DNA of 23,332 nucleotides from a virus. A model generated the notes under the pieces. The model did no database searches, was not told where the DNA came from, and saw only the letters and a list, made by a program, of their open reading frames with translations. Position 1 is the stretch's first letter, and each line of letters opens with the position of its first letter. The translations under genes and the position numbers were made by a program. Positions 14,411-21,384 of the stretch are shown piece after piece. The DNA lies in the IMG/VR virus record IMGVR_UViG_3300037094_000084, positions 1-23,332 of that record; one strand, given 5' to 3'.

Positions 14411-15393
14411 AAAGCAGCCTTTCTTAACCACTCATCGAATTTAGACTTAAAGTCTGTTACCCGTTTATCACAGTCGTGAGTCATGCTGGAGCACTTGCAG
14501 TACCTGTCCGGGAATATCCAATGCAACCAGGAAACGTCCAGGAAGTCCGGATCCGCCACCTGATGAGGAGAGTTGCAGCCCCCATATCCTCCAGCGAGTA
14601 TCAACGCTGATTTTTTCATGGCCATGGCCACAGGAACGATCCATCCAACGCCCCCAAATAAAACGGTTGCCCGGTCACAGAGGCCCATCAAGTCCGAAAC
14701 ACTCAATTCCCCGGCATGAAATTTCAAGTGAGCGGGGGGCTCTTGCCCCACCAGCCACTCTTCCCCAGGATGAATGTCCGCAACCGAAACGACAAAGAAC
14801 CCCGCATCCATCAGGTACTGGGCCCCCTCATATGTGTATTTTGGATCAGGATTCCTGGACACTGCCGCCCACTCTTTCCTGACCGTCACAGGGCGAATTA
14901 TGGCAATCGGCTTCGTTGTCTCCACAGCCAGGGGGGCATCAAAATGGGGCACATCAAACAACGCTGGTTTGGTGTTTCCAAATATGCGGCTTAGTTTTTT
15001 ATACATGGACCCTTGCCGAAGATCGGGGACTCCGTAGACCACTTTCAATTCAGTTATCTTTCCCTCGGGCAGTTCTTTGAACCACCCTTGTGCCTGCCTG
15101 AATATGTTTTTATTCTGGGTTCGTAGAAAGGTGTCACAAGCCACAAAAGAAACGTTTTGGAAATCTCTGTATAACTCCGGCCAGGGGGTGTCCAAATAAA
15201 AAGGAAATTTCAATTCCCTCAGAAACGCCCGTTGATTCACGTTGTCCCCAAGTCCGCGCATTCCTCGAATAACCAGGTTGTTAGGGATGTTTTTTAGGTC
15301 CAGCGTGTCCAAGAAGGTAGCACCGTGTAGCTTATGAAAATGCCTCCTGTTGGCCTCTTCAACCCTGGCCCGGACGGTGGGGTCTATAGCCAT
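14407..15393 (-). CDS. GT9/heptosyltransferase-like protein
   Basis: This 328-residue protein has NNLVIRGMRGLGDNVNQRAF (about 38-57), containing the GLGD loop of GT9 (ADP-heptose:LPS heptosyltransferase-like) enzymes. A C-terminal Rossmann half shows PIAIIRPVTVRKEW, GFFVVSVADI, LSVSDLMGLCDRATVLFGGV and ALILAGGYGGCNSP (about 270-283), matching the place where GT9 enzymes hold the sugar nucleotide. The last 50 residues contain several Cys and His (CKCSSMTHDCDK), an unusual addition that might bind metal. The gene overlaps the upstream one by 10 nt and the next by ATGA. Acceptor unknown. Confidence 0.68.
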   Translation of the reverse strand: MAIDPTVRARVEEANRRHFHKLHGATFLDTLDLKNIPNNLVIRGMRGLGDNVNQRAFLRELKFPFYLDTPWPELYRDFQNVSFVACDTFLRTQNKNIFRQAQGWFKELPEGKITELKVVYGVPDLRQGSMYKKLSRIFGNTKPALFDVPHFDAPLAVETTKPIAIIRPVTVRKEWAAVSRNPDPKYTYEGAQYLMDAGFFVVSVADIHPGEEWLVGQEPPAHLKFHAGELSVSDLMGLCDRATVLFGGVGWIVPVAMAMKKSALILAGGYGGCNSPHQVADPDFLDVSWLHWIFPDRYCKCSSMTHDCDKRVTDFKSKFDEWLRKAAL

Positions 15394-16064
15394 GGGGAAA
15401 ATATTTCTTCGTAAGGTTTATGTGGAAAAACAGTAAGGGCGGAATCAGGAGAGCCATTAAATACCTGAACTTTGGCCGCAGTAAGTTGAGGCACCGTCCA
15501 TTTAAAAGCCTCCGCCCACCTTAAATATAAATGTCGGGAAGAACTTCTGTTGTGCCACGGGTAGGATGAGTGGAAGTGGGCCTTATCGTCAATTTCCTTG
15601 AAATCAAAACCCAATAAATAAATCTCTTTTGCTCCCTTCAAGTAGGCAACTTGAAGGCCAGCGTGGCCAGAATTCATGCCATTAATTAGTTCCTTCGGAT
15701 TTTCACTGAGCCTAGCGTGGTCATTGAGTCCGCTTCGATGAAGCCGGTGGAGATAGGTGAGGTTTTCAGAGGGAAGGCGAGGATTGGACTCATCCACCGC
15801 AGCTATCACCGGACCAGGGAATTGCTTGAACCCATCGCTAAACTTTTCGAGGTTCTTGGCCACCCAAGTATGGTCCAGCGTCACAATCGCGTCCGGAAAA
15901 TAAGTGTTCCAGCAACTGTCGTTCACAGCAACGACCCAGTATTTTTGGTAGAGGTTCCAGAGTTTTTGTTTCCAGGGAATCAGGGAGGGACCACCACCAA
16001 CGACAACACAGGGACGACCATCATCCCATTTCTTAGGGTCAAGAACGCCTAGTGGTTGTTGCAC
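15384..16064 (-). CDS. MptE-like/DUF115 family Rossmann protein
   Basis: This 226-residue protein starts at GTG with AAAGG 7 nt upstream. The motifs VVVGGGPSL (20-28), VVAVNDS (44-50) and NSGHAGLQVAYLKGAKEIYL followed by LGFDF (131-155) are those of the DUF115/6-hydroxymethylpterin-pyrophosphokinase-MptE-like family. Bacterial members of this group occur in glycosylation loci, including flagellin modification. The enzyme activity of this one cannot be read from the sequence. It opens the four-gene enzyme cassette, and its ribosome site and start are duplicated at the homing endonuclease gene in front of it. Confidence 0.72.
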   Translation of the reverse strand: MQQPLGVLDPKKWDDGRPCVVVGGGPSLIPWKQKLWNLYQKYWVVAVNDSCWNTYFPDAIVTLDHTWVAKNLEKFSDGFKQFPGPVIAAVDESNPRLPSENLTYLHRLHRSGLNDHARLSENPKELINGMNSGHAGLQVAYLKGAKEIYLLGFDFKEIDDKAHFHSSYPWHNRSSSRHLYLRWAEAFKWTVPQLTAAKVQVFNGSPDSALTVFPHKPYEEIFSPWL

Positions 16065-16926
16065 TTTGTTGCCTTTATGCTGTTTTTCTTAGACGCCCTT
16101 TATTCCCATCACTTATAGCCTTACGGGCCCTTTGTGTGTGGTGATACCCCAACGAATACTTATTCCCTTTTGCTGCCCGTCCTATCCTTCTTTTGGCCTC
16201 TTCTGTGTGGTGATACCCCAACGAATACCTTTTCCCCAGCATTCTCAAGGACATCTTTCTGCGCGTTTTGAAGGACAGTTTTTTGCCCCTATGAGCCAAA
16301 GACATTCTTGCCCGAGATTCTTCTGAATGATGCCTACCTAGGAATGGATTTTTATGCTCCTTGTGCCACAGTTTTATTCCAACACTCATCTTATCTCTAG
16401 CCTCTGCGGAGTGCTTGTGGCCCAAATGGTTTTTATTACCGGCTGCGTTTGTGTTCCCGAGCTTACTCAGAGACATTCTGCGCCTAGTTTCAACTGAAAG
16501 CTTTATCCCCCTGCGCTCTTTTGACATCCGGGCTTTAGCTTCTTTTGTGTGCCTCATTCCAACGTGGGCCAAAGCTATTTTAAGTCTGGCCTCAACTGAA
16601 TGATGAAATCCAGCATTACTTCCAGCCTTTGGCGCAATATTGTATCCCGTTTTTACTGAAGCATAGTGGTCTAGGAATCCCTGCTCCACAGGAATCAACA
16701 CATCCCTGGCACAAAAAGCAACCACCTTAAAATCAAAACTTTTCTCCCCATATTTATTCCAGTCGGATTGAAGGCGATTATTTACGTGTATGTTTTTTCG
16801 GAGCTGGTATATGTGAAGATTTATTCTGGACTTTAAATTGACCGCACTTCCGATGTATCGTTTTCTGTTCACACTGTTTAATATCTGATATATTCCGGAC
16901 CTGGATATATACATTTTGTTGCCTTT
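16065..16926. repeat. 12-bp direct repeat flanking the homing endonuclease gene
   Basis: TTTGTTGCCTTT occurs at 16065-16076 and 16915-16926 (exact, 850 bp apart). On the minus strand each copy reads AAAGGCAACAAA and serves as the ribosome site of the gene behind it. Deleting one copy and the 838 bp between would place the DUF115-like gene directly after the connector stop with this site intact. Confidence 0.85.
16075..16914 (-). CDS. GIY-YIG homing endonuclease with NUMOD-type repeats
   Basis: The ATG at 16914 has AAAGG 7 nt upstream and leaves the connector gene free, so I prefer it to an upstream in-frame codon; this gives 279 residues. The N-terminal nuclease domain has GIY (7-9), YIG (20-22), a conserved-type Arg at 30 and Glu at 77. 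From about 101 to the end there are around eight NUMOD3-like DNA-binding repeats of the HHS-EAR-RMS-x-G kind (for example YHHTEEAKRR, RHHSEESRAR). The last two repeats share a 25-bp identical DNA block (16135-16159 and 16204-16228). Such free-standing enzymes cut at a target site and spread their own gene. It sits between the connector and the enzyme cassette. Confidence 0.93.
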   Translation of the reverse strand: MYISRSGIYQILNSVNRKRYIGSAVNLKSRINLHIYQLRKNIHVNNRLQSDWNKYGEKSFDFKVVAFCARDVLIPVEQGFLDHYASVKTGYNIAPKAGSNAGFHHSVEARLKIALAHVGMRHTKEAKARMSKERRGIKLSVETRRRMSLSKLGNTNAAGNKNHLGHKHSAEARDKMSVGIKLWHKEHKNPFLGRHHSEESRARMSLAHRGKKLSFKTRRKMSLRMLGKRYSLGYHHTEEAKRRIGRAAKGNKYSLGYHHTQRARKAISDGNKGRLRKTA

Positions 16927-16931
16927 GTTAA

Positions 16932-17393
16932 TTAGTTCGACCCGCCACAAGCATCTTCAGGATTCCCGGGGCCATTCGGACTAGCGTCTGCTCCTGGATA
17001 ATGAAATAAGTCCTTGACGAAGGCCGGTTTTTTTGTGTCCGGGTTACTAAAATCTGCCCTCTGATCCGCCTTAGATATCCCCCCAGCAAACGGAAGGGAC
17101 GTTCTAGTCGCAGCCTGCTTTAGAAAATCCCTGGACATTTCCGTATAGGCCGTCTGCCTCTGCTGATACTCCAACTTCAAGTCCCCAACTGCCTTGGAGA
17201 TTTGACGCGCATACTTGGAAGCAATGCTCCTGGCCGCGTAGGCCGCAGACTTCCAGATATTCGTGTACTGGGAAATCAAAAACAGGATTTCAGCATCCTG
17301 AAGCTGAGGATCATTTGAGTCCGTATCCCCCACAAGAAACCGCACCCCGTCCTTAGAACTGGTGGATGGATCTCCGGAATAATTCCAGGCCAA
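16932..17393 (-). CDS. head-tail connector protein (gp6-like)
   Basis: This 153-residue protein starts at TTG with GGAGG 6 nt upstream; the family start MAWNYSGDPSTSSKDGVRFL with VGDTD fits this choice. Residues 30-100 are helical (LQDAEILFLISQYTNIWKSA; AARSIASKYARQISKAV; GDLKLEYQQRQTAYTEMSRD), as in gp6/gp15-type connectors that ring the portal. The C-terminus is Pro/Gly/Asp-rich and flexible. It follows the coiled-coil gene by 12 nt and would normally be followed by head closure, but the homing gene and enzyme cassette come between. Confidence 0.8.
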   Translation of the reverse strand: MAWNYSGDPSTSSKDGVRFLVGDTDSNDPQLQDAEILFLISQYTNIWKSAAYAARSIASKYARQISKAVGDLKLEYQQRQTAYTEMSRDFLKQAATRTSLPFAGGISKADQRADFSNPDTKKPAFVKDLFHYPGADASPNGPGNPEDACGGSN

Positions 17394-17405
17394 GAGCTGC
17401 CTCCG

Positions 17406-18053
17406 TTATTTTTGTCCTAAAGCGCCCTGCCCATGTGAAGTGGCCCAAGACTCCCTGCCGTTCTTTTTCCGCTTGTCTGCCTCTTCCTTGGCCTTCCGCG
17501 CAACCTCTTCCTGGTTCTTTTTGTCCAGCTCAAGTTCTGTCTGCTTCGTCTTGACCGCTTTAGCCAAGGTGTCCTCTTTGGCTTTGGGGTCGGACAGGAG
17601 TTTAACAAACTCTTCCTGAGTGGGATAGCTTAGGTATTTTTGCTCAAACAGCAGTCGCAGTGTGCGATTTTTCAAGTGGGGATGGTTTTCGATGAAGATG
17701 AAATCCTCAGGATGATAGCTCCAATCCCCCAAGTCCACCCGTTTACGGACCTTGAAGATTTGGATATTGGCGTCAAACACCGGAGGCATTATTTTGTTTT
17801 TGTACTTAGCCTCATTCGCGTTACTGATCTTCGCGGACTCTTCCAGAGCCTTGGCCAGGGCTGCATCCTCAATGGCCTTTTTATCGGCAACTTCTTCCGC
17901 TTCCTTGACCTTCCGGGCCACCTCTGCCGCTTCCTCAACCTTCCGGGCCGCCTCTGCCTTTTCAAACTCTTCTTTGTGTTTCTTGGCCTCGGCCTCCATT
18001 TCCTCACGAATTTGCTGCGGGGTCTTTTCGGGAAGGGGTATTTCTTGAGGCAT
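17406..18053 (-). CDS. coiled-coil protein of unknown function
   Basis: This 215-residue protein has two long charged helices. Residues about 8-85 are an Ala/Glu/Lys-rich coiled coil with repeats of the EEAAEVARKVKEAEEVADKK kind, and residues about 160-205 are a second one. A compact middle (about 88-155) has MPPVFDANIQIFKVRKRV, WSYHPEDFIFIENHPHLKNR and LSYPTQEEFVKLL. AGGAG lies about 9 nt before the ATG. It follows the capsid terminator, so it should be made at lower level than capsid protein. It may be a head-assembly or linking protein, by position only; no family recognised. Confidence 0.75.
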   Translation of the reverse strand: MPQEIPLPEKTPQQIREEMEAEAKKHKEEFEKAEAARKVEEAAEVARKVKEAEEVADKKAIEDAALAKALEESAKISNANEAKYKNKIMPPVFDANIQIFKVRKRVDLGDWSYHPEDFIFIENHPHLKNRTLRLLFEQKYLSYPTQEEFVKLLSDPKAKEDTLAKAVKTKQTELELDKKNQEEVARKAKEEADKRKKNGRESWATSHGQGALGQK

Positions 18054-18090
18054 AGGGTGTTTCTCCTGTTTATTGGATCAAAACCACCCC

Positions 18091-18132
18091 TAAAAATAAA
18101 ATGGGCAGGAGCCTTTTACAGCTCCCGCCCAT
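18091..18132 (-). terminator. intrinsic terminator after the major capsid gene
   Basis: On the minus strand, ATGGGCGGGAGC pairs with GCTCCTGCCCAT (12 bp, one G-U) around an 8-nt loop (TGTAAAAG), at 18101-18132. It is followed at once by TTTATTTTTA (18091-18100). This is a canonical Rho-independent terminator 38 nt after the capsid stop. Because downstream genes have no obvious promoter, it probably acts as an attenuator that sets capsid message high and lets some read-through continue. Confidence 0.9.
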
Positions 18133-18169
18133 ATTACCGAAAACTCAGCCAAAGTGCCAGTAGTTTTAC

Positions 18170-19168
18170 TTACTGGACGCAGGTGCCGAAATAGAAGCCC
18201 AACGAGGGGGCCACTACTTTCAAGGCGTAGGCCATTTCGATTTCGATACGATCCGAAGCATTCCGTTCCAAGCGGAACTTCTTGATTCGGTTTCCTTCAA
18301 TTCCGGCCCCAGTCCAGCCGGTCCAGGAGAAGGTGTATCCAGCCGAAACAACACGTTTGCCAGCGGCGGGAGCAGCGTAGCCGATCAAGGCTGCCTTGTC
18401 CCCCACGAAAGCGCCCGTAAACCCCGCGTTCTCGGCAGCGGTGTTGTAGACCGCTTCCATGACGTAGATGTTTTTCAGGCCCAAAATCGTGGCCACGATT
18501 TCCTGCGAGTTACGCGCAGGGTTCGTGTTCGGGGAACCCGAATACTTCACACGATCCAGGAAGTCGGCGTTGTCCAGGAGAGCGTACCAGGCCGATGCTC
18601 CAAAGATGGCGAAGTTCGGCTTGATGCCCGATCCCTTGTGAATCGCCTTCACGGCGTACCGCATGTCCTCGATGGGCGTTGAGGCCGCGATATTCCAGTA
18701 TTGAGACAAGTTGCCAGCCATGTTGGACGCACCGGCTTGGCCCGTGGTGTTGTAACTCCAAACCCCAGCCGTGAAGTAGTTGGACGCGAAATCCAGCTCC
18801 CTCTTGATCATGGCGTTTTGAGTCAGGAAGTTGACGGAATCCGTGTCCAGGTTGTCGAACACCGGATCGGCGTTGGCCCGGTTCTGATCGGGAATGTCAT
18901 CGTGCAGCGCGAAGTCCCGACAGAAATACGAATCAGTCGAAACCCTCCAGCCGCTACCCGCAGACTCGGCTCCCGGGGCGCGTTCTTGCATCTGACTGGT
19001 CATGAAGTCTTCCTGGTTGTACTTGTAGTACAAGTCGGATTTCATCTTGACCGGAACATTCGGGAACACCTTAGCTGCGATGAACGCCGATTGGTCCTGC
19101 ATGTAAGCGATACTGACATCCGTCAACGGCGCGTTGACGTGCAGATCGCTAATGGTCGGATTAGGCAT
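18170..19168 (-). CDS. major capsid protein
   Basis: This 332-residue protein has the size and layout of a HK97-fold major capsid protein. The N-terminus SIAYMQDQSAFIAAKVFPNV with PVKMKSDLYYKYNQEDFM (about 18-57), AGSGWRVSTDSYFCRDFALH (about 71-90) and IKRELDFASNYF are the common signature of a large phage capsid group. ASTPIEDMRYAVKAI and KPNFAIFGASAWYALLDNAD form the central A domain, and the end IEIEMAYALKVVAP closes the fold. It follows protease, scaffold and decoration genes and is followed by a strong terminator. AGGAG/AAAGG precede the ATG. No cleavage signal is certain from sequence. Confidence 0.93.
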   Translation of the reverse strand: MPNPTISDLHVNAPLTDVSIAYMQDQSAFIAAKVFPNVPVKMKSDLYYKYNQEDFMTSQMQERAPGAESAGSGWRVSTDSYFCRDFALHDDIPDQNRANADPVFDNLDTDSVNFLTQNAMIKRELDFASNYFTAGVWSYNTTGQAGASNMAGNLSQYWNIAASTPIEDMRYAVKAIHKGSGIKPNFAIFGASAWYALLDNADFLDRVKYSGSPNTNPARNSQEIVATILGLKNIYVMEAVYNTAAENAGFTGAFVGDKAALIGYAAPAAGKRVVSAGYTFSWTGWTGAGIEGNRIKKFRLERNASDRIEIEMAYALKVVAPSLGFYFGTCVQ

Positions 19169-19302
19169 GGTGAAAGTCCTTTCTCCTCGGTTAGGAGGAA
19201 AGTTTGAAAGGTTATCGAGTCCCGGGGCAACCGGTCCGGCTTGTTAATTAGTCCCGGGGAGGGGGTTAGCCTCCCCAGTCCAATTTAATTTTGACCTACT
19301 TC
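19169..19302 (-). promoter_or_regulatory. intergenic leader of the capsid gene with two hairpins
   Basis: This 134-nt gap, long for this tight operon, holds two hairpins. One at 19256-19276 is GGGGAGG and CCTCCCC around 7 nt, without a U-tract. One at 19179-19202 is CTTT-C-CTCC with GGAG-AAAG and a single bulge, and its right arm contains the Shine-Dalgarno of the capsid gene. They may tune capsid translation or protect the message end. Confidence 0.45.
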
Positions 19303-19695
19303 TTACGTGGTGTTCCTGGGCTTCAACAGGAACGGTATGATGGCCCCTGAAGCGCCCGTTCCCAAGGCCTTGCCCTGAGAAATGTTCCCGCCACCTGTGG
19401 TGGTGGTGACACAACCGGCGCTGTCGCACATGCCCTCATCTCCGTCCGTGATGCCAGCGGATCCAACCACGATCTTGGTCACGCCTGAGATGCCGATCAA
19501 ACCAACGTAGCCAGTGGCTTGGGGATCGTCCTGCAAAACCCCGTCCACACCAGTGTTGGATGCGGTGCAGAGGGCGAACATGCCCGTTCCCGCGCCGCGA
19601 ACCACGAACTTATACTGGTTCAGGTTTTCATTGGCGTTGACCGCCCCCGAAATCTTCTTGAGGGCTTCCTCATAAGCTTTGGTATTTGCTCCCAT
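19303..19695 (-). CDS. capsid decoration / cement-type protein
   Basis: This 130-residue beta-rich protein sits immediately before the major capsid gene, the usual place of decoration proteins. It is Gly/Thr/Ala-rich with VVRGAGTGMFALCTASNTGV, DDPQATGYVGLIGISGVTKI and a late ISQGKALGTGASGAIIPFLL, a pattern typical of small trimeric cement proteins of the DUF2190 kind. Three Cys are present. The N-terminal 25 residues are helical. Such proteins stabilise the shell after expansion. Assignment is from size, composition and neighbours. Confidence 0.7.
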   Translation of the reverse strand: MGANTKAYEEALKKISGAVNANENLNQYKFVVRGAGTGMFALCTASNTGVDGVLQDDPQATGYVGLIGISGVTKIVVGSAGITDGDEGMCDSAGCVTTTTGGGNISQGKALGTGASGAIIPFLLKPRNTT

Positions 19696-19739
19696 GCTGT
19701 TTTCTCCTTGATCCGGCTAAGGATCGTTTTAAGTTAGTG

Positions 19740-19763
19740 GCTGCCCCGTTTTACCGAGGCAGC
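19740..19763 (-). promoter_or_regulatory. strong hairpin between scaffold and decoration genes
   Basis: On the minus strand GCTGCCTCG pairs with CGGGGCAGC (9 bp with one G-U) around a 6-nt loop GTAAAA. It lies in the 97-nt gap before the decoration gene. There is no U-tract, so it is not a standard terminator; message stabilisation or processing that separates scaffold from capsid-shell messages is possible. Confidence 0.45.
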
Positions 19764-19792
19764 AGGCCAGGGGGTTAAATCGAAACCGATGA

Positions 19793-20821
19793 TTAGTCGG
19801 CTACGGTTTTGGGCTTTTCGTCCTCGGCCCTTTTGTAAAGCTCCTTGCCTTCCGGAGTTCCGAGAATGATGGACATCGCCTTTTCCTTGGTGATGCCTTC
19901 GCTCTTCGCTTTTTGGACGGCCAAAGCGGTCAATTGCTCCTGAGCTCCACCGGGAGTCGGACCGTTCTGTGCCAAGCCTAATTCCTTGAGCATGATCGCA
20001 TTCTTTTTGATCTGCGCGGCCTGGGACTTGATCTTGGCCACCAGGACGTTTGTGGCATTCGCGTTGGAAATGCGGCACTTGTAAATAGCCTCCGCATCGT
20101 CCTTCGTGATTCCCTCCACATCCTTCATTTCGTCCGTCCGGATTTTTTCGATGTCCGAAACAGCCTCCATCTTCTCGACACGGGTCCGGAGGTCCAAGTT
20201 TTTCTTGATTTCAGACTGGAGGCGCTTTTCCATCTCATCGTTGCCCTCGCCCTCTTCGCCTTCGCCCTCTTCAGCCGCTGCCGGGTTCTTGCTCATGTAC
20301 GCGTCTTTTTCCTTCATGGGCATGGACTCAAACTTGGTCTTTTCGTCCCCAGCCAGGTTCTCCGAATAGGCGTCATGCTTCGCGGATTTGGCCAACAGGT
20401 CCGTGACCATTTCCTTGAGGACAGCTACCCGGGGATCGTTCTTATCCAGCTTCTCGACTTCCCCGTCCTGCTCCTCGACATCCTTCTTTTTCTTTGCCTT
20501 GCTCAACGCAATCGAGACGGCCCCGATTGAATTGGAGAGAGCCAGCGCACCCTGAACTTTGGTGATCGTTTCTCCCATTTCCTTCATCTGCTTAACAACC
20601 TCATCCAGTGTAGGCATAGCCTCACCCCCATTATTTTCTAAAGTTTTTTGCACGTCCTCGAACTTTACGCCCAAGGTTGTGCAAAACTGCTTCACCTTCT
20701 CCACCAAATCTTTTTGAACCTCTGATGCTTGTTTCATCAAAACGGCCACTGCGCCGGAATTTGCTCCACGATCCACCAGGGAGATTTCTTTAACCTTTAA
20801 AGCTTGCAACCAGTTAGCCAT
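19793..20821 (-). CDS. scaffold-like protein
   Basis: This 342-residue, highly charged, mostly helical protein lies between protease and capsid genes, the scaffold position. It has GGAGG 6 nt before its ATG and overlaps the protease gene by 8 nt. The start LQALKVKEISLVDRGANSGA (residues 5-24) is the motif usually found at the C-terminus of XkdF-like prohead proteases. Next come helices (about 30-115), a Lys/Glu segment, a very acidic stretch EEGEGEEGEGNDEME (about 185-199) and a long coiled region (about 200-290), ending in basic-acidic repeats (KEKAMSIILGTPEGKELYKR). Scaffold proteins direct shell assembly and are degraded by the protease. Function by position and composition. Confidence 0.7.
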   Translation of the reverse strand: MANWLQALKVKEISLVDRGANSGAVAVLMKQASEVQKDLVEKVKQFCTTLGVKFEDVQKTLENNGGEAMPTLDEVVKQMKEMGETITKVQGALALSNSIGAVSIALSKAKKKKDVEEQDGEVEKLDKNDPRVAVLKEMVTDLLAKSAKHDAYSENLAGDEKTKFESMPMKEKDAYMSKNPAAAEEGEGEEGEGNDEMEKRLQSEIKKNLDLRTRVEKMEAVSDIEKIRTDEMKDVEGITKDDAEAIYKCRISNANATNVLVAKIKSQAAQIKKNAIMLKELGLAQNGPTPGGAQEQLTALAVQKAKSEGITKEKAMSIILGTPEGKELYKRAEDEKPKTVAD

Positions 20822-21239
20822 TTGTTGCCTCCGGTACTCTTACCGCTTCTCCACCAATCGAGGCTTCGGCAAAGTCACCAGCCTTGACGCGCTTCCACAA
20901 CTCTTTAGAGTCCACGGCGTATGCCGTAAGCCACCCCTCTATGTGGTCCCCGTTCTGGTCCTTAATTACAATCCCCAAAGATTTTTGGAGGGCATAATCA
21001 AACACCATCGACTCCACAATCTTCCCGGCCTCCAGGCCAGGGACATGCATGAATCCCCCCGCCCGGCTCTTGTCGATGAAATCATGGGCGCACTCTTGGA
21101 GGACCAGGGGAGATATTTTGTCTCCTTGGCTGTCTTCCACCGGCACCCCGTTCTTGGTAATCACACTGGCCCAGATATAAACGATCTGTTGATCGTCATC
21201 GATTTTTTGAATTGGACCACGCATCGTGATATCGGGCAC
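20814..21239 (-). CDS. XkdF-like prohead protease
   Basis: This 141-residue protein starts at GTG with AAAGG 7 nt upstream. It matches the XkdF-like putative phage serine protease family: IVYIWASVITKNGVPVEDSQ-GD (about 19-40), LQECAHDFIDKSRAGGFMHV (about 47-66), EAGKIVESMVFDYA (about 70-83), GWLTAYAVDSKELWKRVKAG (about 102-121) and the end DFAEASIGGEAVRVP. The family matures the prohead by cleaving scaffold. It is shorter than many relatives because the downstream EISLVDR segment lies on the next ORF. The DSQGD region and His65 are candidates for active-site neighbours, not proven. Confidence 0.82.
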   Translation of the reverse strand: MPDITMRGPIQKIDDDQQIVYIWASVITKNGVPVEDSQGDKISPLVLQECAHDFIDKSRAGGFMHVPGLEAGKIVESMVFDYALQKSLGIVIKDQNGDHIEGWLTAYAVDSKELWKRVKAGDFAEASIGGEAVRVPEATNG

Positions 21240-21384
21240 TTGGAAACCTTTTTAGGAATTTTTGTTTGTTGATTTTTTCTACAAGGGCTACGGGTGTTAA
21301 AAAGTTCGGAAGGAACCAGGGGCGAAGGGCCCTGTCTGGTTATTTGGATTATATACTGGAACTACAGGTTAAAGGTACAACTAT
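21240..21384 (-). promoter_or_regulatory. AT-rich gap with candidate -10 and hairpin
   Basis: This is the longest non-coding gap (145 nt). Reading in the gene direction it contains AGTATATAAT, including a perfect TATAAT at 21348-21353, without a good -35 at the usual spacing. A hairpin follows, AACCAG with CTGGTT and an inner GGG/CCC (21314-21341), with TTTTT about 10 nt beyond. It could be a weak promoter or terminator separating the minor head gene from protease, scaffold and capsid. Confidence 0.3.

Noticed and set aside
16915-16950. Longer start for the homing endonuclease
   Set aside because: It would overlap the connector gene; the ATG at 16914 has AAAGG at ideal spacing and lies just before the GIY domain.
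17640-18194. 184-codon open frame on the plus strand over the coiled-coil gene
   Set aside because: It is the antisense of a strongly biased Glu/Ala/Lys coding sequence and the terminator; it has no ribosome site and lies opposite a well-supported gene.
19734-20078. 114-codon minus-strand frame rich in Arg/Gly
   Set aside because: Shadow of the scaffold-like gene in another frame, running into the hairpin; no start signals.
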